Shown here: positions 53,761 to 64,000 of the stretch, in pieces
How positions within the stretch are numbered: position 1 is the first letter of the stretch
Layout: the number at the start of each line of letters is the position of its first letter
Source: Homalodisca vitripennis
Taxonomy: Eukaryota > Arthropoda > Insecta > Hemiptera > Cicadellidae
Direction: 5' to 3'
DNA: 64,000 bases
Assembly (NCBI RefSeq): GCF_021130785.1
Contig: NC_060215.1
Coordinates: forward strand, 72,051,501-72,115,500
The notes under the pieces: model-generated
Seen by the model: only the letters and a program-made list of their open reading frames with translations
What the model was told of the DNA's origin: nothing
The model's database searches: none
Made by a program: the position numbers and the translations under genes

Positions 53761-54227
53761 CATATATATATTATTATGGCCAGGAGTCCTGGGATGGGAA
53801 AACTTTGAAAACTCTTATATTTGAAAACCAACCTTGTGTTATATTGCTGGGGTACATGTAAGTGTTTATTACCAGTTGCTGTCTTCTTCTCAAAAGAAAA
53901 TATTTTCTGTTGTAAAACACATGATGATTGAAAAGAATAAATAAGCTGCAAATGTATTAAAAACTCTCTAATTTTGTTAGCCACGTACTGTGCATTTAGT
54001 TCGTGCACAAACCCAAGAAATCGTTCTTTTACTTTAGAATCGTGAATATATATGCAATAGACACTCATCTGTTCGTAGTGACCCTCATCATGAGCCTCAT
54101 CAATTATTGTACCTACTGTAATCATTGCTACCTGCTTTAATTTCAGAAATAATTTTTCAGTAATTACTTTGCTAGTAGCCAGTATAATATAATTTTTTAT
54201 CATTTGTGATGTATATTTGCATTGCAT
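53745..54227 (-). pseudogene. hAT transposase fragment (DUF4371/ZMYM1-like)
   Basis: A 160-codon ATG frame starts CKYTSQMIKNYIILATSKVI, then IIDEAHDEGHYEQMSV, then VKERFLGFVHELNA. These are the opening blocks of the DUF4371 region of ZMYM1-type hAT transposases, including the first catalytic Asp position (IIDEA). The reading then degenerates toward the terminal repeat at 53725. The BED finger, the rest of the catalytic core and the hATC domain are missing, so this is an internally deleted fragment. Confidence 0.75.
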
Positions 54228-55296
54228 TTATGGCAAGCTTTCAATATTTTTGTCTAAGGTTTCATTTTCAATAGATAGTTGTAATGCGATTTGTTATTTA
54301 ATCTGAAATATACAAAAGATGTTTAGACAATCCAAGGTGTTGGCTCCATGGTCCAGAATTCCACAAATTTAGTACAATTGTTTGGATAAAACAACAATCC
54401 GTAACAGATTAGTCACACTAAAACAAAACATAATGGTGGTTGATATAATATAGAGCTCTGATATAATATATAGGATCGTTCACATAAAAACAAAATTAGT
54501 TAGTCCTGTATACATTTTGATTGTTTCTTCTTCAAGTTATCAGAGCAATATTGCGTATATGCAAGTGTATTAAGAAAAGTTGTCCAAAAAATGAACGTAT
54601 AAAGATCAATGTGCTCTGTCACTGCAACAGTAGTAGTCCTCAAATACTTCTTGCACAATCTATCAGAAATTTAGAATTTGAGTGTGGAGTTTTAGTTGAT
54701 ACACAAATTACTATCCAGTGTAAAATAAAATAAAGAATATATATATATGCTGTGAGTTGTCAAGTACAAGCAGACATGTGCGCCAAGATGTTGCACATAA
54801 GTGGTTGCAACAGTTTTATAATATTGATACATGTATATGTTAGCAGGTCTACGGTAGACAATCATGTGTCACAAATAAAATTTTCCGAGTATATAATAGT
54901 GTATAATTTTGCATGTAAATAATGTCAAATCAACTGCACAAAATTGGGTAGTGTAATCCAATACTCCGAATAATTTTTAAATAGTTGCTTCTGAAGAATT
55001 CTATAAGTGCATTCAGTATTTTGACAATCTGAATTTAAAACCGAATGAAACAAATGCACTTTCATATAATTTGAAAATTACATTACCAGTACATTAATAA
55101 TCTTGTTAAACCTAGACCTAATTGAGTGGACAAAAACTTTTAAGGGAGTTTGGAGGGTCAATTTTTTAAATTTCTTAGATTTTTTGGTTTTTAGTTATTT
55201 TTTATCCCTAACATCTTAGAATTAATTTAAGACCACCTACATATATTTCTGACATGTAGAGCAAAATTTATTTAATTTTTAATAGATCAATGTCAT
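54228..55296. other. non-coding stretch
   Basis: The 70-codon frame at 54521-54733 is unsupported. Nothing recognised. Confidence 0.5.
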
Positions 55297-55560
55297 ACGT
55301 TTTTCTTGAATTTTTGTATTTACAAATATTACTTGGGCGATGGTGATTCCAGTGCGTATAGTTCTGTGAATGATAGTTGGCCATATGGAGAAGAGTATGA
55401 AATTGAGAAAATGGAGTGCTGTGGACATGTCCAAAAGTGAATGGGTGCTCATCTGAAAAAAATAAAACAAAAACTTGGAAAGACAGTTTTATCTGATGTT
55501 AAAACAATTGGTGGGAGAAACCGTCTTGCAGATGACCGCGTTTTTTCATCCAAAAATGTT
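55297..55560 (+). pseudogene. Mutator-like transposase domain fragment
   Basis: The plus-strand frame reads YYLGDGDSSAYSSVNDSWPY, then IEKMECCGHVQK, a stop, MGAHLKKIKQKLG, and LSDVKTIGGRNRLADDRV. Order and motifs (GDGDS, CxGHVQK, MGxxLRxLK, GGxxRLTD) match the Mutator-like transposase domain found in many invertebrate genomes. Upstream and downstream parts are gone. It runs directly into the next fragment, an RNase-H LINE, on the same strand. Confidence 0.65.
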
Positions 55561-55569
55561 ATGGATTAG

Positions 55570-56166
55570 CTAATAGAAGGAACACTGGTGAAAGCGGTCT
55601 GGGAATGTAAGAATGCTCTAGCAGAGCTGGCAATGAACAGAGTAACACTCTGTTGGGTACCTGGCCATGAAGGTATTCATGGGAATGAAAAAGCGGACAT
55701 CCTCACCAAAAAGGGAGCAGAATCCACATAGGTGGGGCCTGAACCAGGTTGTGGGATAGCCTTCTCCAACATTAAAGCTCTGGTCAAAGATTGGAAAAAG
55801 AGGACAAGACACAAGAATTGGAGTAAAGCCTCAGGTTTAAGACTATCCAAATTGTTTATCTCTCCTTACGCTAAAGGGTGGACAGCTCACCTAGAGCAGA
55901 ATAAGGAGGATATAAGACTGATATTAGGAATGTTGACAGGACATGGCCCTCTGAGGAAGCACCTTATGAAGGTAGGCCTTAGTCAGAGTAGTGAATGTAG
56001 ACTCTGTGGAGAGGAGGAGGAGTCAGCGGAGCACATTTGGTTAGATTGTCCTGCCATCGTAGAGACTCGGAAAAGATACCTGGGAGCATATCTCCTCAGC
56101 CCCAAGGACATTAAAGAACAGGAGCCCTTAAATCTGATTGGATTTTGCAAAAGCCTCGGTCTTTGA
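55570..56166 (+). pseudogene. I/R1-type LINE fragment: RNase H end and C-terminal region
   Basis: The frame gives VTLCWVPGHEGIHGNEKADI, the last RNase H motif, then LTKKGAEST and an in-frame TAG at 55729-55731. It continues open with VGPEPGCGIAFSNIKALVKD, ILGMLTGHGPLRKHL, CRLCGEEEESAEHIWLDCP and a final NLIGFCKSLGL. RNase H removes RNA from the RNA-DNA hybrid in I-group LINEs. The C-terminal part parallels the minus-strand fragment at 43.1-43.6 kb. 5'-truncated and interrupted by one stop. Confidence 0.8.
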
Positions 56167-58859
56167 GGGCACAAATTAAAGTAAGGGAGGCGCAAAGGGT
56201 AAGATAGAGATCTGAAAATTTTACCATATATATTTGTAGCTATAAAGAAAACTTTAACAAAAGATTTTTGAGCTATCAAGCTTAGTTATTATTTTGTAAT
56301 AAATAACCTGTAAAAATATAATTCGTTTTGTAATAGCATTTTTTTAAACCATAAAATCCAAAAAAATAGACTTGCTATAACTTACCCATGTTAAATTTCC
56401 CACCACATAGCAAAAAAGTAGTAAAAAAAATCAGCCATGTACCTATAGTAGTTTCTAAGGAAATGGGTTATCAACATAGCAAATTTAACATAGGAAAGAT
56501 ACGGCCCTCCGAATCCCCTTAAGCTTGTAAAAATGTGTATTTCATGCTCTGAATACCCTATAAGTGCTTTAGAAATACAACTATACAGTTGTAAACTGAA
56601 AAAGAGTAAATAGTTGAACAATAGTTACTAAAATATTGTAACTTATAATGTAACATAAAAAGCGGTTTTCAAAACGAAAAAAGAGCGATATGGCAATGCA
56701 AATTAAAAACGTTGAAGTTTAACATAAATTTAAGGATAATTCACAACATAAATTACTAACAATTGTTTATTTAGCATGATTATTACTAATTATTTGTTTT
56801 TATTTTGAGTAATATGTAAAGTGTTTTAAGGCTCCAGTTGGTAAATATAAATGATCTACCAAGAAATTTTAATTTACTACGCTAATCAGAAAATGTGAAT
56901 GGTTGAGAATACATTCAAGATTTCAATTAAGAATTATTTCATTCATGTACCATATCTCAATAAGTTATTATCTTGCGAGATATGTTATAATTTGCTTGGG
57001 TAATATTTCATCCAGTGATGATTAGAACAGACACTTCAATCTTACGTTCTCTTGGACGTTTTCATTTCAAACTTAGATGCATTTAATCTCCCTTTGCTCG
57101 GGCTAGAAAGGTCCTTTAATCAACCACATTGTTGGCAACATTTATTTCGTGAACCTTCACTACCACCGGTTGAAGTAGCACTTTGGTGGCCCAGTTTTAT
57201 ATCTCATTTTCAACCCGCATTTTAAGCTCCTGAGGAAAGTGATGATACTCATACAAGACTGGTTAAGGAATTATGGTTGGTCACAAACAATTTCCACCTA
57301 AAATATTGTCCCTTTACTTTTATCTAATTAGCTTTCTAAAATATAATTCTTATGACCCTTATCAAGCAAATTTTAAAAATTCCAATAGATTTGCTTATCT
57401 TAAAAGGACGTTTAGATACTAATACAAAGCATATACAATAATGCAAAAAATATTTATTTAAGTGCAAAGGTATTAATTTAACCCCCTTCCCAAACTAACC
57501 GTGAGGTGGAAGGGCATAAATGATTGTACAATACCACGTTTTTAGTTACCACATCGTATAGTCAATAAGGCCTGAAATTAAAATCAAATTTCTCCTATTT
57601 TGTGAAACTTGTTTTCAAAAATTATGATTATAGCGATTTTTGTAAAGCAATTATGCTTGGAAATAAAATCACTAATTTGTGTCTGGAAATTTATGTAACC
57701 CATAAATTCAGGATCAGATTAAGATGTAACTGTGCGATAGATTTTTCTGTGCATATAGAGTTTTTTCTCAACGGTAAAGCGTTATCTCATAGCTGGTGTC
57801 AAATAGAAGAGATATAAATACATGTGCGCGTATTATTTTAAGATTACCACTAACCTGCTGTATTAATTTTGAACCAGTTAATTAGGTTGACTAAGGTAAT
57901 ATTGTATAGGTAATAAGTTTAATGTAATAGGTAGAATATAACTTTATCATAGAAAGTCATATTTGGTTTATGAAAAAATGCCCTTGCTCCAGTCCCTATA
58001 TCAGGCTCATCTTTCAGCTACCAAAATGTTTACATAAATAAATACATCCATCTTCAATATTGTCAATTGTAATGACGCTAAATGAACTATATTTTTACAA
58101 TCTTACATTGGACAAAGTATTCTTTGGACATTAATACTGCATGTCTCAATCTTCGATTGAAGAAAATACTTTTGACTATATAATTTATTTGAAAATAATT
58201 ACTTAAATTTGCGACCAAATCATTTAAGGTTTTTAATAAATGTTTCGTAATGACAACATGAATGTGAAAAACATAAAACGAAAACGTGAACTTTAAAATG
58301 TAAAAACCGCACATTTCTTCAAAAAGTCTTGCTAAGTTTATTTTTATTTTTTAAAATATATTTTACTTTTTGAACTCTCCTTTAAAGTTTATTGTTTAAA
58401 AACAGGAAAGATTCTGCATTATATTGTAAACAATGTAACGCATATACATTTTTCTGAAAATTAGAAAGCGCAATGAATTTATTACAAAGCAAACAAGAAA
58501 AATATAAAAAGAAATAAAAAATCGTAGAATTAATACAACACGCAGAGTCAAATTATAAGAATGACAGAGAAAACTTATACAATTTCATTGATGATAAATA
58601 TAAACCTGAATTTTAAAAATAAAATTTAAAAATAGTGAAAGCATTGGAAGTATTTTTAAACAATAAAGAAACAGATTTTTTTCCCTAGACAAAGAAGACG
58701 AAGAAAAATATTAGATATTGTTAAAAATTTAATAGTACAATCGATGTAGATTCTAAGCAATAACTAAATACGTATTAATGGTGGAATACTATATAAATAT
58801 AGATTTATAAGCTCAAAATATAGTTATGAATTGAGACAAAATGTTAAAAACAATCTTTT
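56167..58859. other. AT-rich non-coding stretch
   Basis: Frames at 56391-56621, 57602-57817 and 58087-58314 lack recognisable content. Nothing else was seen. Confidence 0.5.
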
Positions 58860-59840
58860 AACATTCTATCATTTTTAATTTTTAGTTTTAGTTTATCTAA
58901 ACACAGTATTTATATTAATTTTTAACACAATTATAAATAATGGAAACAGAATTTTAATGAGTTCATGAAAAAATGTTTATTAATTTTAAACATAATTTTC
59001 ATTATTAAAAATGTAATTTTAATATTTGAGAAAAAAATTTTCGCTTTCACAAAATACGTATTTATCATTTGGAAAAAATTTAAATAATTTGAATTATATC
59101 TTTCATTCAGTTTTACAGAATTTGAATTAATTTGAGAAATATTGTTATTAATTTTCAACATAATTTTAATTATTCCAAACAAAGTTTTACTAATTCAAGG
59201 CAGATTTTTTTTTCAACATAATTTTAAATAATTTATTCATTGCAGACAGAATTTTCATAAATATTTTGTAAAAATTTGAATTAATTTAAGAAATATCGTT
59301 ATTAAATTTTAACAGAATTTTCATTCATCATAGAATTTAACAAAAGTCTTTTATCAACATATAATTTGACAACAATTTTAATGGATTTTTCATTGCTTCC
59401 AAATCCAAACAGATTTGAAAACATTATTAAACAATTATTTATTGATTTGTAAGAGATTTGCCAAAATTACCATTAAAACTTTCATTCCTTTGGAGCAGAT
59501 ATTACAACATTCTTAATAGATCTTCAGCATTTTTCATTAGAGTTTGATTAGAATTTTCAATAGATTTTGTTTAGACTTTTCATTAAATTATCAATTATTT
59601 TTAACTGAACTTTAACTTAACTTAAACAGAATTTAAATTCAATCTCGACATAACTATTATTCAAAATAGACAGAATATTTATTCATTTTTCATATATTAC
59701 GTTTTAGCAGATTAAAAAAGATATTTTGAATTTGATTTTAACAGATTTCATATTCATTTAAAGACTTTCTGATAGCTAATAAAAATCTGTTGATGTTATT
59801 TTACGTAACTTTTAATTGATTTTCTGTTGTTCCCAAACGT
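58860..59840. repeat. degenerate short-motif array, AATTTT-based
   Basis: The motif ACAGAATTTT/ACATAATTTT and variants recur irregularly every 15-40 bp across about 900 bp. One longer local duplication is clear: about 40 bp around GAATTAATTTGAGAAATATT near 59121 recurs with a few changes near 59279. It looks like a degenerate low-complexity satellite. The Asn/Lys/Ile-rich frame at 58931-59182 is a product of this repeat. Confidence 0.6.
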
Positions 59841-59862
59841 GAGCTTAAAACCCCATATTCAT

Positions 59863-59937
59863 ACACACACACGCACGCACGCACGCACGCACATACACAC
59901 ACGAACACGCACGCACGCACACGCACACACACACACA
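59863..59937. repeat. (CA)n/(CACG)n microsatellite
   Basis: Alternating ACAC and GCAC tetranucleotides with a few interruptions over about 75 bp. Confidence 0.95.
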
Positions 59938-59981
59938 TCAAATGTACATGTGTTGTTGGTTATTATTTAATTGTTCTTTAT

Positions 59982-60081
59982 ATTATATTGTTATACATTC
60001 TCATAGTTTATATTGTTATACATTCTCATAGTTTACATTGTTATACATTCTCACAGTTTATATCGTTGTAAATTCTCATAG
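59982..60081. repeat. tandem repeat, four units of 25 bp
   Basis: Units at 59982, 60007, 60032 and 60057 share the core TTGTTATACATTCTCATAG, with increasing differences in the last two. It ends about 70 bp before the open ORF1 frame of LINE E3, so it may lie in that element's 5' region. Confidence 0.92.
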
Positions 60082-60235
60082 TTTATATAATGGTTATTTG
60101 TTGTAGTGCCATATGTATGTGTATGCAAATGCGTATAATGCATGTTGAAATTGCGGTGCAACCATTAAAACCGACTCCAACTTTAAAAACTTGACAGTGG
60201 GCAATGACAAACACACTGGTCCACACCCGGTTACC

Positions 60236-61612
60236 ATGAGACACTTGTTATCGCCGCGGGGTTCTTCGTCTCCCGGAGTGTCCACTCCTGCACTACCAGC
60301 CGCTTCGTTATCTTACAAAACGCTGCCGCCGGTCGCCTCGACGCCTGTGGTCGCGGCCGCATTCTCTATTCCTTCCTTGACACCTACTGTCTCTTCGCCT
60401 GTCTCCTCATCACCTGCCTCCTTGTCACCCACCTCACCGTCCGTCGCTGCGCTGTCCATGGTTCGCACCCGGATCTCGCAGCCCTCCTCTCCGGTGCACG
60501 TTCTACACACTGAACAAAAATCAGTAGAAGTCGATCTAGTAGCAGAAAACGCCGCTCTCAAAGACAAGATATGTGAGCTAAAAGAACAATTACAGAACGT
60601 CATCGACCACACGATAGAGAATGACAAGCGCCTGCTACAATATACCGACCAGATATTTGTCGCCAACTCACCGCGGCCTTTCGTGACTACCCAGGTGTCC
60701 AGAGCTGAATGCGGAATTCAGTGTGAATTACCGGTAGCCTGTACGGACGAACTGTGTGTCGAAGCTAGAGAGCTAGTGAGCAGTCTGAGGACCACAGTGG
60801 AGGTGCTCGAGGCCGAACTGAAGTGTCTAAAAGGATCTATGGCTAGTCGCGAGTGTGGTGTGGGAGGTGGGGAAGTCGAATGGACGGTTCAACGCGGAAA
60901 AAGGAGCCCACTACCACTTGAGACGACAAACAGCTCTACTGTGCTAAACAGCGTAATGGAGAATGTAAAGCAAGAGGTTCGCAAGCCTATGGGAAGGAGA
61001 AGGAGGTCTAGAGCAAAACGGAGGACCAAACAAGTTAGACAGCCGGTCCCCAATCAAATAAGATCTCTCCCTTTTCGTAGCATCCACATCGCCGGGGATA
61101 GCCACAGCCGTGATGTTGTCGACCTCGTCCGCTGTATGGTGACTGCTGACACGAAAGTGAAGGGTGTCTGCAGACTCGGGGCTGGGCTGCTGAGTGTCAC
61201 TTCTGACAGTCCTCTTCCGCCAGACAGCTGCTATGTGATTATTGCAGGCACGAACGATGTCGCCATCGGTCAGCAGCGCAACATCTACACACATCTGGAG
61301 CGCTGCATCACTTCCAAATTGAGGACAGCTAAGGTAGTGGTATCCACTCTGCCTCACCGACACGACTTACCCGCCCAACATCCGATCAACAGGGAGACAT
61401 CCTTAATTAACGCCTACATAGAGGAGCTCTGCGTGAGGCAGAGTGGAGTGGAGGTGGTGGATTTCAACCGTATCGGAAGGGGTGCATTCACGAACCATGG
61501 GATGCATCTAAAGCCTCAGTGTAAGCGCCTGCTGGCCGAGCTGCTGATGGAGTGTATGGGAAGGTTCTGCCGTGCTGTTACATCGCGTCCGCCTCCTCTC
61601 AAGTCCTGTTGA
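60236..61612 (+). CDS. LINE E3 ORF1: coiled coil plus SGNH esterase-like protein
   Basis: The frame is open from 60149; the first ATG is at 60236, giving 458 residues. The N-terminal 80 residues are Ser/Pro/Thr-rich. Coiled coils lie at about 100-140 and 175-200. VEWTVQRGK and LETTNSSTVL match the conserved pre-SGNH motifs of E1 and E2. A very basic stretch (GRRRRSRAKRRTK) near 253-265 could bind RNA. SGNH domain about 280-440: IAGDSHSRD (Ser289), IAGTNDVA (Asn340), NHGMHLK (His424). The Asp usually three residues before the His is Asn. The gene is intact. The role of the esterase-like fold in LINE ORF1 proteins is not settled. Confidence 0.85.
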   Translation: MRHLLSPRGSSSPGVSTPALPAASLSYKTLPPVASTPVVAAAFSIPSLTPTVSSPVSSSPASLSPTSPSVAALSMVRTRISQPSSPVHVLHTEQKSVEVDLVAENAALKDKICELKEQLQNVIDHTIENDKRLLQYTDQIFVANSPRPFVTTQVSRAECGIQCELPVACTDELCVEARELVSSLRTTVEVLEAELKCLKGSMASRECGVGGGEVEWTVQRGKRSPLPLETTNSSTVLNSVMENVKQEVRKPMGRRRRSRAKRRTKQVRQPVPNQIRSLPFRSIHIAGDSHSRDVVDLVRCMVTADTKVKGVCRLGAGLLSVTSDSPLPPDSCYVIIAGTNDVAIGQQRNIYTHLERCITSKLRTAKVVVSTLPHRHDLPAQHPINRETSLINAYIEELCVRQSGVEVVDFNRIGRGAFTNHGMHLKPQCKRLLAELLMECMGRFCRAVTSRPPPLKSC

Positions 61613-61857
61613 CCGTCTCTGTCCCGGACTGACCACCTGTCGAAGAAGTCAGTTGCCTGTAAGACACCGGCAAGAGTGGAGCCTCCGACGCTGTCCTTTG
61701 AGACGTTTGCGGACGTAGTGAAGCTCAACAACAACAAGAGTGGCTACAACCAAAAAAATTCTTTAATTCTAGTGACATCAAATGTGACTTAAAATCAAGG
61801 ATATCAGCATCGGATTTACAAAAGAATAACCTAAATTTTAAACAAAAACAAAATAAA

Positions 61858-63999
61858 AAATTCCGTTTTCACAATCAAAATTTTCTGTTGTGCACCAAAA
61901 CGCACAAACAGCTTCTAATAAAGTTTATGAGCTATCGCTCATGGCTGGGGAGCTCCATCCGGACGTTTTCATAGTCACTGAGCATAGCTTCTCACCTGAA
62001 GCGGATATTGTGTTTAAAATTGACAATTTTCAATTGGCAGCAATATTTCACCGAAAACATTGCAAAGGCGGAGGTGTGGCAATTTTCGTTAAGAAAATAC
62101 TGATATTCCAACCCTTTAAGGTTGATTACAGTTGTGATCTAGACTTTGAAGTAGGAGGTATAAAAGTCAATCTAAATTCCGTAGGAAAAATTACAATCAT
62201 TGGCTTATACAGATCCCCAAATGGTTGCTCAATAATTTTTTTTGAAAAATTTGAATCCCTTCTAAATTTTTTCTGTTCTAATTCGTTGAAGTTTATCATT
62301 TCAGGTGACTTTAACATCGATGTTTTGGACCACACCAACCCCCTGACCCAGCGGCTACGCGACATTCTCACCTCTTTCGGCTTAGTTTGGTCCGTGAACA
62401 CGCCAACACGAGTGAGTGCTACATCAAGTACGGCCATCGACAACGTCATTACAAACGTATTAGACGTTTCGGTTTCCGTTCTGGACGCGGCTGTCTCCGA
62501 CCACTTCGCGCAGGAGGCCGTGATCGGGAATCTCAGTCCGAAGATCGAACCTCTTTCGGTAAATATAAGAAGAGATCTTAAAATTCAAAATATCCAAATT
62601 CTTAACAGATTTCTCCAAGAAGAATCCTGGTTTTTTATTGATAGTTTTGATAATGCGGAGGAAGCGTTTTCTGCGTTTACAGACCGTTTTATTTTTATTT
62701 GAACATCACTTGCCCTTATAAGTCATTTAAAGAGCGATCAGACAAAAAACACAACACTTGGATAAATCAAAACATTCTCAATTTAAGAAAAACATTAAAA
62801 TTTTATCATTCAATTTACATAGAATCGACAAATGAAGAATTCAAAAATTTCTTTCGAGCATACAAACTAAATTACCGCAAAGAAATAAAAGCCGCTAAGG
62901 CTGGGATATCGAAAATAGACTAATGAATTCTGAAAATTTTTCAAAAAGTGCATGGAATATAATTAAAAATACAACTCAAACACAAGTCTAAAAACATTTC
63001 AAACCTAATCTTAAAATACAAGGTAAAATAACAAAAAATCCGCTAGAAGTGGCAAGTGAGTTTAATAACTTTTTCTCCACGGTTGCTGGGCCGGACCCGT
63101 GTTTTAGTGGGAACAGCACCCGAGAGGACTCATTTATGGGACCGGTCTCGTCCATGGTCCTGTCTCCTGTGAGCGAGGCGGAGTTGGTCCGTGTGGTGCG
63201 GGAGCTGAAGCCGAAAAAGTCTGGTGACATCAATGGGATGTCTGTGTGGTTACTTAAGCGCTGCTTTAAGCACATTTCAGTACCACTCACAAAATTGATT
63301 AACCTGTCGTTCGCCCAAGGCGTTTTCCCGTCCACTTTGAAGACAGCAAAAGTCATTCCAATTTTTAAAAAGGACGATCCTTATGTCGCAAGTAACTATC
63401 GTCCAATTTCCATTCTTCCCGTCCTCAGCAAAATTTTCGAAAAAGCCTTCCTTCGACGATTAGAAGATTTCTTCAATCGCTTTGAAGTTATTTGTAATGA
63501 ACAATTTGGATTTAGAAAAAACAAATCGACTATTGATGCTGTCACGAGTCTCATTGATTCTGTTGTCGATGGTTTGGAGAGGCGGGAACATGTGCTTAGC
63601 ATATTTCTCGACCTCTCAAAGGCCTTTGACTGTGTGCATCATGAAATACTGTTGCACCAGTTATGGTCAAGCGGTGTTCGTGGTTTGCCTCACAAATGGC
63701 TCTCGTCATACCTAAATGATAGAGAGCAGTGTGTGCAGATCGCGAATACCCTCTCAGGAAAAGTTAAAATGCCCTATGGAGTCCCACAAGGATCGATTCT
63801 AGGGCCTGTCCTTTTTCTCGTCTACGTCAACAGATTGAGTTCATCAATCCATAATGGAAAGATGATTCAGTATGCTGACGATACGACTCTCTGCATTAGA
63901 TCAAAAACCAAACCAGATCTTGAAATCAAAGCCTTTGAAGAACTCAACTCATGCATTGATCATTTTTTTCAATATCAATTTGAAAACAAATTGTTATAA
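61858..63999 (+). pseudogene. LINE E3 ORF2: endonuclease-reverse transcriptase, frameshifted
   Basis: The endonuclease frame (61890-62702) has VFIVTEHSFS, GGGVAIFVKK, IGLYRSPNG, SGDFNID, STAIDNVITN and VSDHFAQ. The frame changes near 62699 and again near 62905, and an in-frame TAA follows near 62992. The RT frame (63049-63999) has NYRPISILPVLSKIFEK, NEQFGFRKNKSTIDAV, motif A FLDLSKAFDCVH, motif B GVPQGSILGPVLF and motif C YADDTT, ending at a TAA at 63997-63999 where an RT frame should continue. The catalytic motifs are intact but the reading is broken at least four times, so this copy is not autonomous. Confidence 0.85.
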
Positions 64000-64000
64000 A

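Larger units (their letters stand above)
60149..64000 (+). mobile_element. LINE E3, CR1/L2-like with SGNH ORF1, cut by the window edge
   Basis: Plus-strand order: SGNH ORF1 (60236-61612), about 250 bp gap, then endonuclease-RT ORF2 in shifted frames, still inside the RT at the window end. ORF1 has no PHD finger, unlike E1, and no macro-like extension, unlike E2. The 5' boundary is not defined; the 25-bp tandem repeat at 59982-60081 may be part of it. The element's coding DNA is clearly more GC-rich than the flanks. Confidence 0.85.

Noticed and set aside
58931..59182. 83-codon Asn/Lys/Ile-rich frame
   Set aside because: Lies in a degenerate AATTTT array; composition reflects the repeat.
60313..61363. 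Minus-strand frames of 117 and 139 codons
   Set aside because: Antisense shadows of LINE E3 ORF1.

Overview
This is eukaryotic, AT-rich, repeat-dense DNA, most likely from an arthropod and plausibly a hemipteran insect. That call rests on the mix of elements: CR1/L2-like LINEs whose ORF1 carries PHD and/or SGNH-esterase modules, RNase-H-bearing I/R1-like LINEs, hAT and Mutator-like transposase remnants, and an integrated fragment of an RNA-virus helicase. The organism is an inference. There are no bacterial-style operons and no recognisable single-copy host gene. I saw no tRNA or rRNA gene, but did no systematic scan.

Layout. 1-7.6 kb: AT-rich non-coding DNA with a long (AT)n run. 7.6-8.2 kb: the 3' tail of a LINE. 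8.2-21.5 kb: mostly unannotatable, with a GC-rich island at 10.6-11.4 kb that could be a promoter or first exon, CA/CACG repeats and a diverged dispersed repeat. 21.5-21.9 kb: an intact 121-codon ORF with an internal duplication. 23.3-24.0 kb: a decayed LINE RT tail. 26.6-30.9 kb: LINE E1 (minus strand; PHD+SGNH ORF1, broken EN-RT ORF2), with related repeat copies on either side. 34.1-37.6 kb: a minus-strand cluster holding a viral-type SF1 helicase fragment, a LINE tail inserted beside it, an unidentified coding remnant and a decayed coiled-coil/SGNH-like gene. 38.6-43.6 kb: hAT and I/R1-like LINE remnants. 43.9-48.6 kb: LINE E2 (minus strand), nearly intact. 48.9-49.7 kb: an isolated intact L1-ORF1-like gene. 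51.9-56.2 kb: SGNH, hAT, Mutator-like and RNase-H LINE fragments. 58.9-60.1 kb: three different simple or tandem repeats in a row. 60.1-64 kb: LINE E3 (plus strand; SGNH ORF1, frameshifted EN-RT) running off the window.

How the parts work together. In each LINE, ORF1 is expected to bind the element RNA, with the SGNH esterase-like domain in an unknown accessory role. ORF2 nicks target DNA (EN) and copies the RNA at the nick (RT). E1, E2, E3 and two further fragments carry SGNH-like ORF1 modules, so this fold recurs across several lineages here. The most notable observation is in E2: after its SGNH domain, the ORF1 continues in the same open frame into a region that reads like a macro (ADP-ribose-binding/hydrolase) domain of the TARG1/Poa1p type. 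E2 is interrupted by a single in-frame TAG in ORF2, suggesting recent activity of the family. A macro-domain LINE ORF1 is the best candidate here for an undescribed system.
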